Source: Micrococcales bacterium (GTDB lineage Bacteria > Actinomycetota > Actinomycetes > Actinomycetales > Dermatophilaceae). Taken from it: a DNA stretch of 6,436 bases. The DNA lies in the NCBI GenBank assembly GCA_030537915.1, contig JAUNUZ010000073.1:2541-8976 (forward strand), given 5' to 3'. The translations under genes and the position numbers were made by a program. Positions 1 to 5,867 of this stretch are shown piece after piece (the stretch's first letter is position 1; each line of letters begins with the position of its first letter). The notes below the pieces were generated by a model. It was not told the DNA's origin. It saw only the letters and a program-made list of their open reading frames with translations, and searched no databases.

Positions 1-32
1 AGCTCGCCGAGCAACTCCGCGCGACCGAGCCG

Positions 33-1244
33 TCAGCGGATCGTGGTGAAGGTGCCTGACGCCCGCGTCTGTCGGCCCTGCGTCACGGTGTAGGAGTAGG
101 TGGTCTGCGACCGCAGGCCGCGCCCGATGACGAGCCGCACATCAGAACCAGAGGAGTAGACCGAATCCCAGTGTGTCCGGCCCGACGGGTCCTTGACGAT
201 GAGCGTGACGGTGCCGCGAGCCGAGGAGGGCACGTCGACGGTCATGCGTACGCTGTACCGATAGGCCGATACAACCGTCGCCCAAGCCGAGGGCACCGGC
301 GTCGTCGAAGGAGGCGGAGTCGGAGTCGGGGTCGGTGACGGCGGGTTCGTCGTCCCATTGACAGGAGCCGGGTAGCGGTCCAACTGCCCCGCGAGCACGG
401 TCCCGAACTGGGTCCCGAGGTCTGAGTGGTCGACCCCGGCGGGCTGGACGCGGCTGGTCACGAAGCCCCGTTGGGCATACCAGGCCTCCCCCCGCTTAGC
501 GTCGGAGAGGGCGTCGTAGCCGTCCGAGGAGCCCGCGCCGGTGTCGGCCGAGCCCGTGTACCAGAGCAACGGAAAACGCTTCTGCATGGCCGGATCGAAG
601 CTCGCGGCCGCACTGGAGGGGGCACCACCGCCCCCGGTGATGACCGCGCCGCCGGAGCTGAACTGCGCTGCGTGTGCGGGCAGCAGAAACTTCGTGATGA
701 GCTGCGAGCCCCCCGAATACCCCACGAGCCAGACGTGATTCGTGCCGAGATCGGCGGAGATCTTGCGCGTCAGAGCAGCCACGTAGGCGGCGTTGACCTT
801 GCCGTTCTCCCAGAAGGTGGGCGTGCCGGTGGTGTCGGGGGTGCGGATCGACAGGGTCGCATAGCCGCGGGCGGCAGCCTTGGCCGCGACCCCGCCGGAG
901 CCGCCGAGCGCCCACGAGGAGGTGGGGTTGTTGTGGCCGTACATCCCGTCGCCGTCGAGATAGACCACGAGGCCGACCGCCTGCCCCGAGGTGATTCCGG
1001 AGGTGAACAGGTGGTAGCTGGAGCGGGTCCCCGCCGAGTCGGACCAGGCCATCGAGCGGACGTCGCTCGGCAGCTTTGCGGTCGACAGAGTGGCGACACT
1101 CCCCGAGGCGGTACTCGAGGCGGCTTTCGATGTGGCGGTCAGGCCGAAGGCGGCGGTGGCAGGGCTCGAGGCGACTCCGACGGTGGTGGCCATCGCGATG
1201 GCAGCAAGGGTGGACGCGGCGCGGGACAAAGGACTGATCGACAT
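33..1244 (-). CDS. Secreted alpha/beta-hydrolase (putative esterase) with C-terminal FN3-like domain
   Basis: The 403-residue product looks like an exported serine hydrolase, probably an esterase. Residues 1-32 form a signal peptide: a short polar start with Arg8, a hydrophobic Ala/Val core, and an ATAA cleavage region near 31/32. A spacer rich in Ala and Ser leads to the hydrolase domain (about 58-292). That domain carries a VVYLDGDG strand (93-100), the nucleophile elbow GYSGG with Ser177, and a likely acid/base pair Asp234 (YTGSAD) and His273 (GVDH). Residues 300-319 are a Pro/Thr-rich linker. Residues 320-403 are a beta-rich FN3-like domain ending in TTYSYTV...SGTFTT. I chose Met at 1244 because AGGAG lies 10 bases upstream and the signal peptide begins there; an in-frame ATG at 1325 would add 27 Pro/Arg-rich residues that mask it. 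The gene is divergent from the NRPS-like gene. The fold and triad are read by eye from motifs; the substrate is unknown. PHB-depolymerase/feruloyl-esterase-like relatives are the likeliest match. Confidence 0.85.
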   Translation of the reverse strand: MSISPLSRAASTLAAIAMATTVGVASSPATAAFGLTATSKAASSTASGSVATLSTAKLPSDVRSMAWSDSAGTRSSYHLFTSGITSGQAVGLVVYLDGDGMYGHNNPTSSWALGGSGGVAAKAAARGYATLSIRTPDTTGTPTFWENGKVNAAYVAALTRKISADLGTNHVWLVGYSGGSQLITKFLLPAHAAQFSSGGAVITGGGGAPSSAAASFDPAMQKRFPLLWYTGSADTGAGSSDGYDALSDAKRGEAWYAQRGFVTSRVQPAGVDHSDLGTQFGTVLAGQLDRYPAPVNGTTNPPSPTPTPTPPPSTTPVPSAWATVVSAYRYSVRMTVDVPSSARGTVTLIVKDPSGRTHWDSVYSSGSDVRLVIGRGLRSQTTYSYTVTQGRQTRASGTFTTIR

Positions 1245-1254
1245 TGGCGGTGCA

Positions 1255-1259
1255 CTCCT
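1255..1259 (-). promoter_or_regulatory. Ribosome binding site for the secreted hydrolase
   Basis: On the minus strand this reads AGGAG, a strong Shine-Dalgarno match, 10 bases before the ATG at 1244-1242. It decides the start codon, because the upstream in-frame ATG at 1325 would give a product without an N-terminal signal peptide. Confidence 0.75.
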
Positions 1260-1389
1260 GGGGGCTGTTCGGCCGCGGGTGGCCGGTGTGCCCCCGTCGG
1301 CGCAAGGGCCCGGCCGCCGGGACATGACGGCGGGCTCTCGACACGACCGCCGCCGTGGACTTCGAGGTCGCCACTGCGGTCCGGAACCC

Positions 1390-1403
1390 GGGGCATCAGC
1401 CCC
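1390..1403. other. Short GC-rich stem-loop
   Basis: GGGGC-ATCA-GCCCC is a perfect 5-bp stem with a 4-base loop. It sits 15 bases from the larger hairpin at 1419-1447. On the minus strand both would lie in the leader of the secreted hydrolase, if transcription starts upstream of them. There is no U-tract on either side. It may be chance in GC-rich DNA. Confidence 0.3.
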
Positions 1404-1418
1404 TGCCAGGTCGGTCGC

Positions 1419-1447
1419 AGGCCCCTCATCGACGCACCGAGGGGCCT
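1419..1447. other. Perfect 9-bp stem-loop upstream of the hydrolase
   Basis: AGGCCCCTC at 1419-1427 pairs perfectly with GAGGGGCCT at 1439-1447, leaving an 11-base loop. It lies about 175 bases upstream of the hydrolase start. It could be a leader-RNA structure, an attenuator or a factor-dependent terminator of a short minus-strand transcript. No T-run follows on either strand, so a classic intrinsic terminator is not supported. Confidence 0.4.
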
Positions 1448-1560
1448 CCTGAGACGCCGCCCGTCAGGCCCGGTGCGATGGATCCCCGCCCGTGTCCGCA
1501 CGGACTCCTGGGCACCCTCGTAACCCCTTGCGTCGCGGGCGGGTTGAACGCGGCAGCAAC

Positions 1561-1604
1561 CGCCTGACCAGGCGATGTGTCATCCGACACGTACTGCGAT
1601 ACGT
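1561..1604. promoter_or_regulatory. Cluster of three palindromes, candidate operator region
   Basis: Three perfect inverted repeats fall within 44 bases. CGCCTG-AC-CAGGCG is at 1561-1574, GTGTC-ATCC-GACAC at 1577-1590, and ACGTA-CTGCGA-TACGT at 1589-1604, which shares two bases with the second. The last two also contain a direct repeat CGAYACGT at 1585-1592 and 1597-1604, a period of 12 bases. Arms of 5-6 bp with short spacers suit dimeric helix-turn-helix regulators such as the TetR family. A weak -10-like TACGTT (1600-1605) overlaps the third palindrome, which would fit repression of plus-strand transcription. No regulator gene is present in the window. Promoter and operator roles are inference; the repeats themselves are seen directly. 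Confidence 0.45.
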
Positions 1605-1705
1605 TGGTCGCTCGTCCAGAACGCTTGTCACACATGCCTACGCGCCCTGAGGGGGGCCGCTGAGTTTGGCAGACGAGCCCAGACGCGCCGTGGGGGACGT
1701 GAATC

Positions 1706-1726
1706 CGCGGCATGACCGATGTCGCG
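1706..1726 (+). other. 8-bp stem-loop in the presumed leader of the NRPS-like gene
   Basis: CGCGGCAT (1706-1713) pairs with ATGTCGCG (1719-1726) through eight pairs, one of them G-U, around a 5-base loop. It lies 67 bases before the TTG start. If transcription begins at the palindrome cluster, this hairpin falls in the 5' leader. It matches no riboswitch class I recognise. Confidence 0.3.
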
Positions 1727-1780
1727 CCTTGATTACGCGCGCGCCGAGACCGCTCACGCCCGATCGTGACGACGTACATA

Positions 1781-1785
1781 GAAAG
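1781..1785 (+). promoter_or_regulatory. Weak ribosome binding site for the NRPS-like gene
   Basis: GAAAG lies 8 bases before TTG 1794. An in-frame TAG at 1779-1781 closes the frame just upstream, so TTG 1794 is the furthest possible start. The match to the anti-Shine-Dalgarno is poor. The next ATG, at 1929, has no better site. Confidence 0.35.
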
Positions 1786-1793
1786 TTCACACG

Positions 1794-4700
1794 TTGACGC
1801 AGGCCATCGACCATCCGCCAATTACTCCCGCGAAGGACACCCGCCACCTCCACGGACGTCACACGCGATCCGAGCTGGCCACCGAGCACGCCGGCGCGTC
1901 CTTCCCCCGACCTGCGCTACAGCACCGGATGTACCACTACTTCGAATCGGCCTGCGATCGATGGCCCCAGGCCACAGCCCTGGAGTGGGAGGGTGGCTCG
2001 CGCACCTACGCCGAGCTCGACCGTGAGGCCAACCGCCTCGCCAACTACCTGCTGGCCCATCATCTGGAGCCAGGATCACGCGTCGGGCTGCTCATCGAGC
2101 GCTCGCACCTGCTCTACGTCGCCCTGCTGGGAGCTCAAAAGACCGGTGCGTCCTTCGTGCCGATCGACCCGCAGACGCCGCCGGACCGGCTCACGTACTT
2201 CGCCTCCGACAGCGGGCTCGACCTGCTCCTGACGACGAGCGACCTCGCCCAGATCGCTGCAGATTCCCCCGCGCCGGTCCTCGTCCTGGACGAGCTCGAG
2301 GCGCAGATCGCGGCGAGCCCCAAGGCACGCCCCCAGCTGGAGCTGCACGACGATCCGACGGCCTACGTCATCTACACCTCGGGCTCGACCGGCTTGCCCA
2401 AGGGCGTCGACATCGCCCAGTCGAGCATCTGCAACTTCCTCTACGAGATCACGCACCTCTACCAGGTGCTGCCGGGCGACCGCGTCTACCAGGGAATGAC
2501 GATCTCCTTCGACTTCGCCATCGAGGAGGTCTGGCCGACATGGGCCGCGGGCGCCACGCTCGTCGCGGGACCGACCGACGGCCGACGCGTCGGCGAAGGC
2601 CTGACGACCTTCCTCGAAGACCACGCGATCACGCTGCTCTATTGCGTCCCCACCGTCCTGTCGACCGTAGAGCGAATCGTCCCCTCGATCCGCGGGCTCA
2701 TGGTCGGCGGCGAGGCGTGCCCGGCCGAGCTGGTCGAGCGCTGGTCTCCCGGCCGCCGCATGCTCAACACCTACGGACCGACCGAGGCGACCGTGACGTG
2801 CACGGTCGGAGAGCTGCACCCGGGGCGCGCCGTGACCATCGGAGTCGCGGTCCCCACCTACACGGCCTACATCCTGGACGATCGGCGCCACCCGCTACCG
2901 GGCGGCGAGGTCGGTGAGCTCGCCATCGGTGGCATAGGCGTGGCCCGCGGCTACCTCAACCGTGCGGACCTCACCGCAGATCGTTTCATCGCTCACCCCA
3001 CCGACCCGCAGGCCGGGCGGATCTACCGCACCGGTGACCTTGCGCGCATCCAGGAGGACGGCGAGATCGTCTACCTCGGTCGCGCCGACGCCGAGGTGAA
3101 GATCCGCGGCCACCGGGTGGACCTAGGCGAGATCGAGAGCGTCATGATGCGGGACGCCGACGTGCCCACCGCGGCGGTCAAGCACCTCACCTCACCCGAT
3201 CGCGGCGACGAACTCGCGGCCTACGTCGTCGTTCGGCAGCCCGAGCGCGCCGACGAGGTGCTCGCCCGCCTCTACCAGGACATGCGCAACTCGCTGCCGC
3301 CCTACATGGTGCCGGTCTACATGGAGCGGGTCGACGAGCTGCCGATGCTCACCAGCGGCAAGGTCAACCGCAAGGCCCTGCCCAACCCGAGCACGCCCCG
3401 CCTGCTCGGCGGTTCTACGGGTGAGGTCCAGGAGCCCGAGTCGCCGGAGGAGGAGTGGCTGCGCTCGGAATGGGCGGCGATGCTGCACATCGAGGAGGAC
3501 GCGCTCTCGGTCACTGCAGACTTCTTCGACGATCTGGCCGGACACTCGCTCGTCGCCGCGACGCTGACCTCCCGCCTGCGCAAAGACCCCCGCGCGGCGT
3601 CGATGTCGGTCCTGGACCTCTACGCGAATCCGTCGATCCGCGCTCTGGCGCAGAGGCTCGTGCTGTCCGCCCTGGACGCCGAGACCAGCGACGCGGCCGG
3701 TTCCCTGCGCGCCCCCGAGCCGCGCGCCGCGCGCCCCCGGGGATGGCGCGTCGCCGCCTTCGGCGCGGCCCAGTTCGGCTTTGTGTTCGCACTCATCCTG
3801 CTGACGTTCTCCCCGATCGCGATGCTCTACTGGTGGCACGAAGGGGTTCCTTCGATGCTGCTGCTCCAGCACCTGGCCATCGCGTTCCCGCTCACCTACC
3901 TGGCGGAGCGCTGGTTGCTGCCGCTAGCCGTGGCTCGGGTGGCCGGCTGGGGCCTGACACCCGGCACCTACCCGCTCTATGGGCCGACGCATCTGCGCAT
4001 CTGGCTCGTGGAGAAGGCTCTGACGCTGTCCCCGCTGAACAACCTCGCCGGATCGGCCTTCGCGGCCGGCTACCTACGCGCAGCCGGGGCCACGATCGGC
4101 GACGGTTGTCACATCGGGACGACACATGTGCCGCTGCCGTCGATGCTCGTCATGGGTGACGGCGCTACCGTCGGCTACGCCTCTCACTTGCAGGGCTATT
4201 CGATCCGCGACGGCCGGTTGACGCTGGGTCGGGTCGTCCTCGACGAGGGCGCGACCGTCGCCGGACAGGTCGTCATGGTCGGACCCTGCCGGTTGGGCGC
4301 AAGGTCACTGCTGTCGGCGCAGTCTGCGCTGCGCGCCGGGCAGGACACCGGCCCGGGCGAGGTCTGGGAGGGCTCCCCCGCCGTCCGGATGCCCGGCATC
4401 GGGGATCCGATCATCGAGCTCATGGCCAGCTGCGACGACGCTCCGGTGCACTGGTCGAGCCCGCTCAAGCAACGCTTCATCGGCGGGCTGCTCGCCCTCG
4501 AGCTCACCCCGCTCGCGGCCCTCGTGCCGGCGATCGTGCTCGTCTGGTCGGTGCTGCTCGCCGGCGGGGACGGCGCCGCGCTCGTCGCGACGCTGTTCAC
4601 CGGGCCCCTCTTTGTCATCAGCTCGTGCCTCATCATCTTGTGGCTGCGCCGCTTCGGCCTCCCGCACACGCCGATCGGGGTGCGTCACCTGCGCTCCGGG

Positions 4701-5867
4701 CTGGGCGTCGACAAGTGGTTCGCCGACAAGCTCCTCGAGACGAGCCTGATGCTCACCAACAGCCTCTACGCCACGCTCTACACCCCGCCGTGGCTGCGGC
4801 GGCTCGGAGCGCACATCGGCAAGCGCGCCGAGGTATCCACGATCGCCAACATCGACCCCGACCTGCTCACCGTGGGCGACGAGTCGTTTGTCGCCGACAT
4901 GGCCAACGTCGGTGGCGCGACCTACTGCAACCACCACGTCGCGTTCCGCCCCACGGTCGTCGGCACCCGTGCCTTCGGCGGCAACGCTGCCTTCGTCCCC
5001 TCAGGCAGCCACCTCGGCGACGACTCCCTGCTCGGCGTCGGCTCGGTGCCGCCACCGTCCGGGGTGCGGGCCGGGTCCTCGTGGCTGGGCAGCCCGTCGA
5101 TCTTCCTGCCGCGCCGCGAGGTCTTCGAGGAGTACGGCGACGACGTCACCTTCGCCCCGAGCCGCGGGCGAGTCATCGAGCGCTACCTCATCGAGGGGTT
5201 GCGTATCGTCCTGCCGGCCACCCTGCTGGCGCTGTCAACCTTCGGCACGCTCTACCTCGCCTCGCTGTTCGCCGAGGCGGAAGCGGAGCTGTGGCAGATG
5301 CTGCTCGTGGTGCCCACGGCAGCCATGCTCTGCGGACTCGGCACGGTCTTGGTGGTCGCCCTGCTCAAGTGGCTCATCGTCGGGCGCTACCGCCCCCGCG
5401 TCGAGCCCCTGTGGAGCCGCTTCGTCCGGCGCACCGAGTTCGTCACCGGAATCTACGAGGCGGCCGCCGTGCCGGCCCTCCTGACCATGCTCACTGGGAC
5501 GCCGTTGCTGGGCCCTGTGCTGCGTCTCTTCGGAGTCAAGGTCGGGCGTCGCAGCCTCATCAACACGACCTATATCACCGAGTTCGACCTCGTGCGGCTC
5601 GGTGACGACGTCGCCATCGACGCCGAAGTGTCGCTCCAGACGCACCTCTTCGAGGACCGCGTCATGAAGATGAACACCATCGAGATCGGCGACCGGGTCG
5701 AGGTCGCGACCCGCTCGGTCGTCCTCTACTCGACCGTTATCGAGGACGACGCCCACCTCGCTCCCCTGTCACTGGTGATGAAGGGCGAATCTCTGCCCGC
5801 CGCCACGTCCTGGGTCGGCATCCCCGCCCAGCAAGCCACCCGATCCGATCAAGGAATTATTCGATGA
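1794..5867 (+). CDS. Pls/PosA-type NRPS-like membrane synthetase (epsilon-poly-L-lysine synthetase family)
   Basis: This 1357-residue enzyme has the order adenylation domain (about 46-530), carrier domain (about 548-622), then a membrane region (651-1357) of six helices alternating with three hexapeptide-type beta-helix blocks. No condensation or thioesterase domain is present. Streptomyces epsilon-poly-L-lysine synthetase (Pls, about 1319 residues) has the same plan. In that enzyme the tandem C-terminal domains join carrier-bound amino acids into an isopeptide homopolymer, released from the membrane. By analogy this one activates one amino acid, probably with a side-chain amine, and polymerises it. 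The start is TTG 1794, as a TAG lies at 1779; ATG 1929 (residue 46) is the alternative and would begin just before the adenylation domain. The stop overlaps the downstream ATG as ATGA. All catalytic motifs look intact. The family assignment is strong; the product is not predictable by eye, so I give no gene symbol. Confidence 0.93.
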   Translation: MTQAIDHPPITPAKDTRHLHGRHTRSELATEHAGASFPRPALQHRMYHYFESACDRWPQATALEWEGGSRTYAELDREANRLANYLLAHHLEPGSRVGLLIERSHLLYVALLGAQKTGASFVPIDPQTPPDRLTYFASDSGLDLLLTTSDLAQIAADSPAPVLVLDELEAQIAASPKARPQLELHDDPTAYVIYTSGSTGLPKGVDIAQSSICNFLYEITHLYQVLPGDRVYQGMTISFDFAIEEVWPTWAAGATLVAGPTDGRRVGEGLTTFLEDHAITLLYCVPTVLSTVERIVPSIRGLMVGGEACPAELVERWSPGRRMLNTYGPTEATVTCTVGELHPGRAVTIGVAVPTYTAYILDDRRHPLPGGEVGELAIGGIGVARGYLNRADLTADRFIAHPTDPQAGRIYRTGDLARIQEDGEIVYLGRADAEVKIRGHRVDLGEIESVMMRDADVPTAAVKHLTSPDRGDELAAYVVVRQPERADEVLARLYQDMRNSLPPYMVPVYMERVDELPMLTSGKVNRKALPNPSTPRLLGGSTGEVQEPESPEEEWLRSEWAAMLHIEEDALSVTADFFDDLAGHSLVAATLTSRLRKDPRAASMSVLDLYANPSIRALAQRLVLSALDAETSDAAGSLRAPEPRAARPRGWRVAAFGAAQFGFVFALILLTFSPIAMLYWWHEGVPSMLLLQHLAIAFPLTYLAERWLLPLAVARVAGWGLTPGTYPLYGPTHLRIWLVEKALTLSPLNNLAGSAFAAGYLRAAGATIGDGCHIGTTHVPLPSMLVMGDGATVGYASHLQGYSIRDGRLTLGRVVLDEGATVAGQVVMVGPCRLGARSLLSAQSALRAGQDTGPGEVWEGSPAVRMPGIGDPIIELMASCDDAPVHWSSPLKQRFIGGLLALELTPLAALVPAIVLVWSVLLAGGDGAALVATLFTGPLFVISSCLIILWLRRFGLPHTPIGVRHLRSGLGVDKWFADKLLETSLMLTNSLYATLYTPPWLRRLGAHIGKRAEVSTIANIDPDLLTVGDESFVADMANVGGATYCNHHVAFRPTVVGTRAFGGNAAFVPSGSHLGDDSLLGVGSVPPPSGVRAGSSWLGSPSIFLPRREVFEEYGDDVTFAPSRGRVIERYLIEGLRIVLPATLLALSTFGTLYLASLFAEAEAELWQMLLVVPTAAMLCGLGTVLVVALLKWLIVGRYRPRVEPLWSRFVRRTEFVTGIYEAAAVPALLTMLTGTPLLGPVLRLFGVKVGRRSLINTTYITEFDLVRLGDDVAIDAEVSLQTHLFEDRVMKMNTIEIGDRVEVATRSVVLYSTVIEDDAHLAPLSLVMKGESLPAATSWVGIPAQQATRSDQGIIR
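1929..3383 (+). other. Adenylation domain, all ten core motifs present
   Basis: The core motifs, by residue, are: A1 TYAEL (71-75), A2 GAQKTGASFVPID (113-125), A3 YTSGSTGLPKG (194-204), A4 SFDFAIEE (238-245), A5 NTYGPTE (325-331), A6 GELAIGGIGVARGYL (374-388), A7 YRTGDL (411-416), A8 GRADAEVKIRGHRVDLGEIE (429-448), A9 LPPYMVP (501-507) and A10 SGKVNRK with Lys523. Aligned by eye to GrsA, the specificity residues are D240, F241, E244, Y283, M303, G305, T326, V334, T335 and K523. D240 would hold the alpha-amine of an ordinary alpha-amino acid. E244 could face a basic side chain, as in some lysine-activating domains, but D-F-x-x-E seems common in this family, so this is weak evidence for the substrate. 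Confidence 0.9.
3435..3659 (+). other. Peptidyl carrier (thiolation) domain
   Basis: About 75 residues (548-622) begin with SPEEEWLRSEW and contain DFFDDLAGHSL (576-586). Ser585 is the expected 4'-phosphopantetheine attachment site, so the protein should need a phosphopantetheinyl transferase, which is not encoded in the window. The typical LGGHS here reads LAGHS. The domain runs into a Pro/Arg/Ala-rich tether (about 632-650) leading to the first membrane helix. Confidence 0.9.
3744..5864 (+). other. C-terminal membrane/beta-helix region built of three tandem ~240-residue repeats
   Basis: This matches the family's NRPS terminal domain (TIGR02353-type). Each unit has two membrane helices and then a hexapeptide-type left-handed beta-helix block. 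The helices lie at about 656-681 and 686-709, 897-922 and 928-951, and 1136-1158 and 1169-1196. A shared LRxxGxx[IV]G motif opens each block at 761, 1001 and 1243. A WxGxPx motif closes each block at 858 (WEGSPA), 1097 (WLGSPS) and 1340 (WVGIPA). In the third unit, LQTHLFEDRVMK is a strongly family-like motif. In Pls the three soluble domains act in peptide bond formation, and their resemblance to acetyltransferase-type beta-helices is established. Which residues catalyse the reaction here I cannot say. Confidence 0.85.
5851..5867 (+). promoter_or_regulatory. Internal ribosome binding site and ATGA stop/start overlap
   Basis: AAGGA (5851-5855) lies inside the last codons of the synthetase gene, 8 bases before ATG 5864. 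The ATG overlaps the TGA stop (5865-5867) as ATGA. This is a standard translational coupling arrangement, and it shows that the two genes share one mRNA and are probably made in linked amounts. Confidence 0.8.

Larger units (their letters stand above)
1245..1793. other. Divergent intergenic region without a convincing gene
   Basis: About 550 bases separate the two divergent starts. Open frames exist on both strands, but their products are rich in Arg, Pro and Gly, lack recognisable motifs and have no good ribosome binding sites, so I read none as a gene. The region holds two hairpins near the hydrolase side (1390-1403 and 1419-1447), a palindrome cluster in the middle (1561-1604) and a hairpin in the presumed leader of the NRPS-like gene (1706-1726). 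No clear TTGACA/TATAAT pair is visible on either strand, as is common in high-GC actinobacteria. I looked for a c-di-AMP (ydaO) riboswitch in front of the secreted protein and did not find its conserved 3' core. Confidence 0.6.

Noticed and set aside
1245..1325. N-terminal extension of the hydrolase to an ATG at 1325
   Set aside because: It adds 27 Pro/Arg/Gly-rich residues in front of a proper signal peptide, while AGGAG is well placed for the ATG at 1244.
426..1523. Long plus-strand open frame (365 codons) opposite the secreted hydrolase
   Set aside because: The product is Gly/Arg-rich without recognisable motifs. It lies antisense to a gene with a clear signal peptide, nucleophile elbow and ribosome binding site. 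It is the usual antisense frame of a high-GC gene.
1500..1560. Minus-strand promoter with TTCAAC and TTACGA boxes
   Set aside because: The spacer is 19 bases and both boxes match poorly. It is not distinguishable from chance.
1245..1600. Possible c-di-AMP (ydaO) riboswitch before the secreted hydrolase
   Set aside because: Actinobacterial secreted hydrolases often have one, but the conserved 3' core around CAGCTAACCTCG and the other conserved blocks are not visible on the minus strand.
1426..1821. Minus-strand open frame (131 codons) in the divergent intergenic region
   Set aside because: It overlaps the 5' end of the synthetase gene, has no recognisable motif and an Arg/Pro/Ser-rich composition, and I see no convincing ribosome binding site.
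2076..2891. Minus-strand open frame (271 codons) inside the adenylation domain
   Set aside because: It is antisense to intact A2-A5 motifs, and its Arg/Asp/Gly-rich composition is typical of complementary GC-rich frames. The frames at 3192-3872 and 4305-4937 on the minus strand are rejected for the same reason.
4625..5605. Plus-strand open frame (326 codons) within the synthetase C-terminus
   Set aside because: It is out of frame with the conserved membrane/beta-helix region, and its product is Arg/Pro/His/Ala-rich with no domain features.
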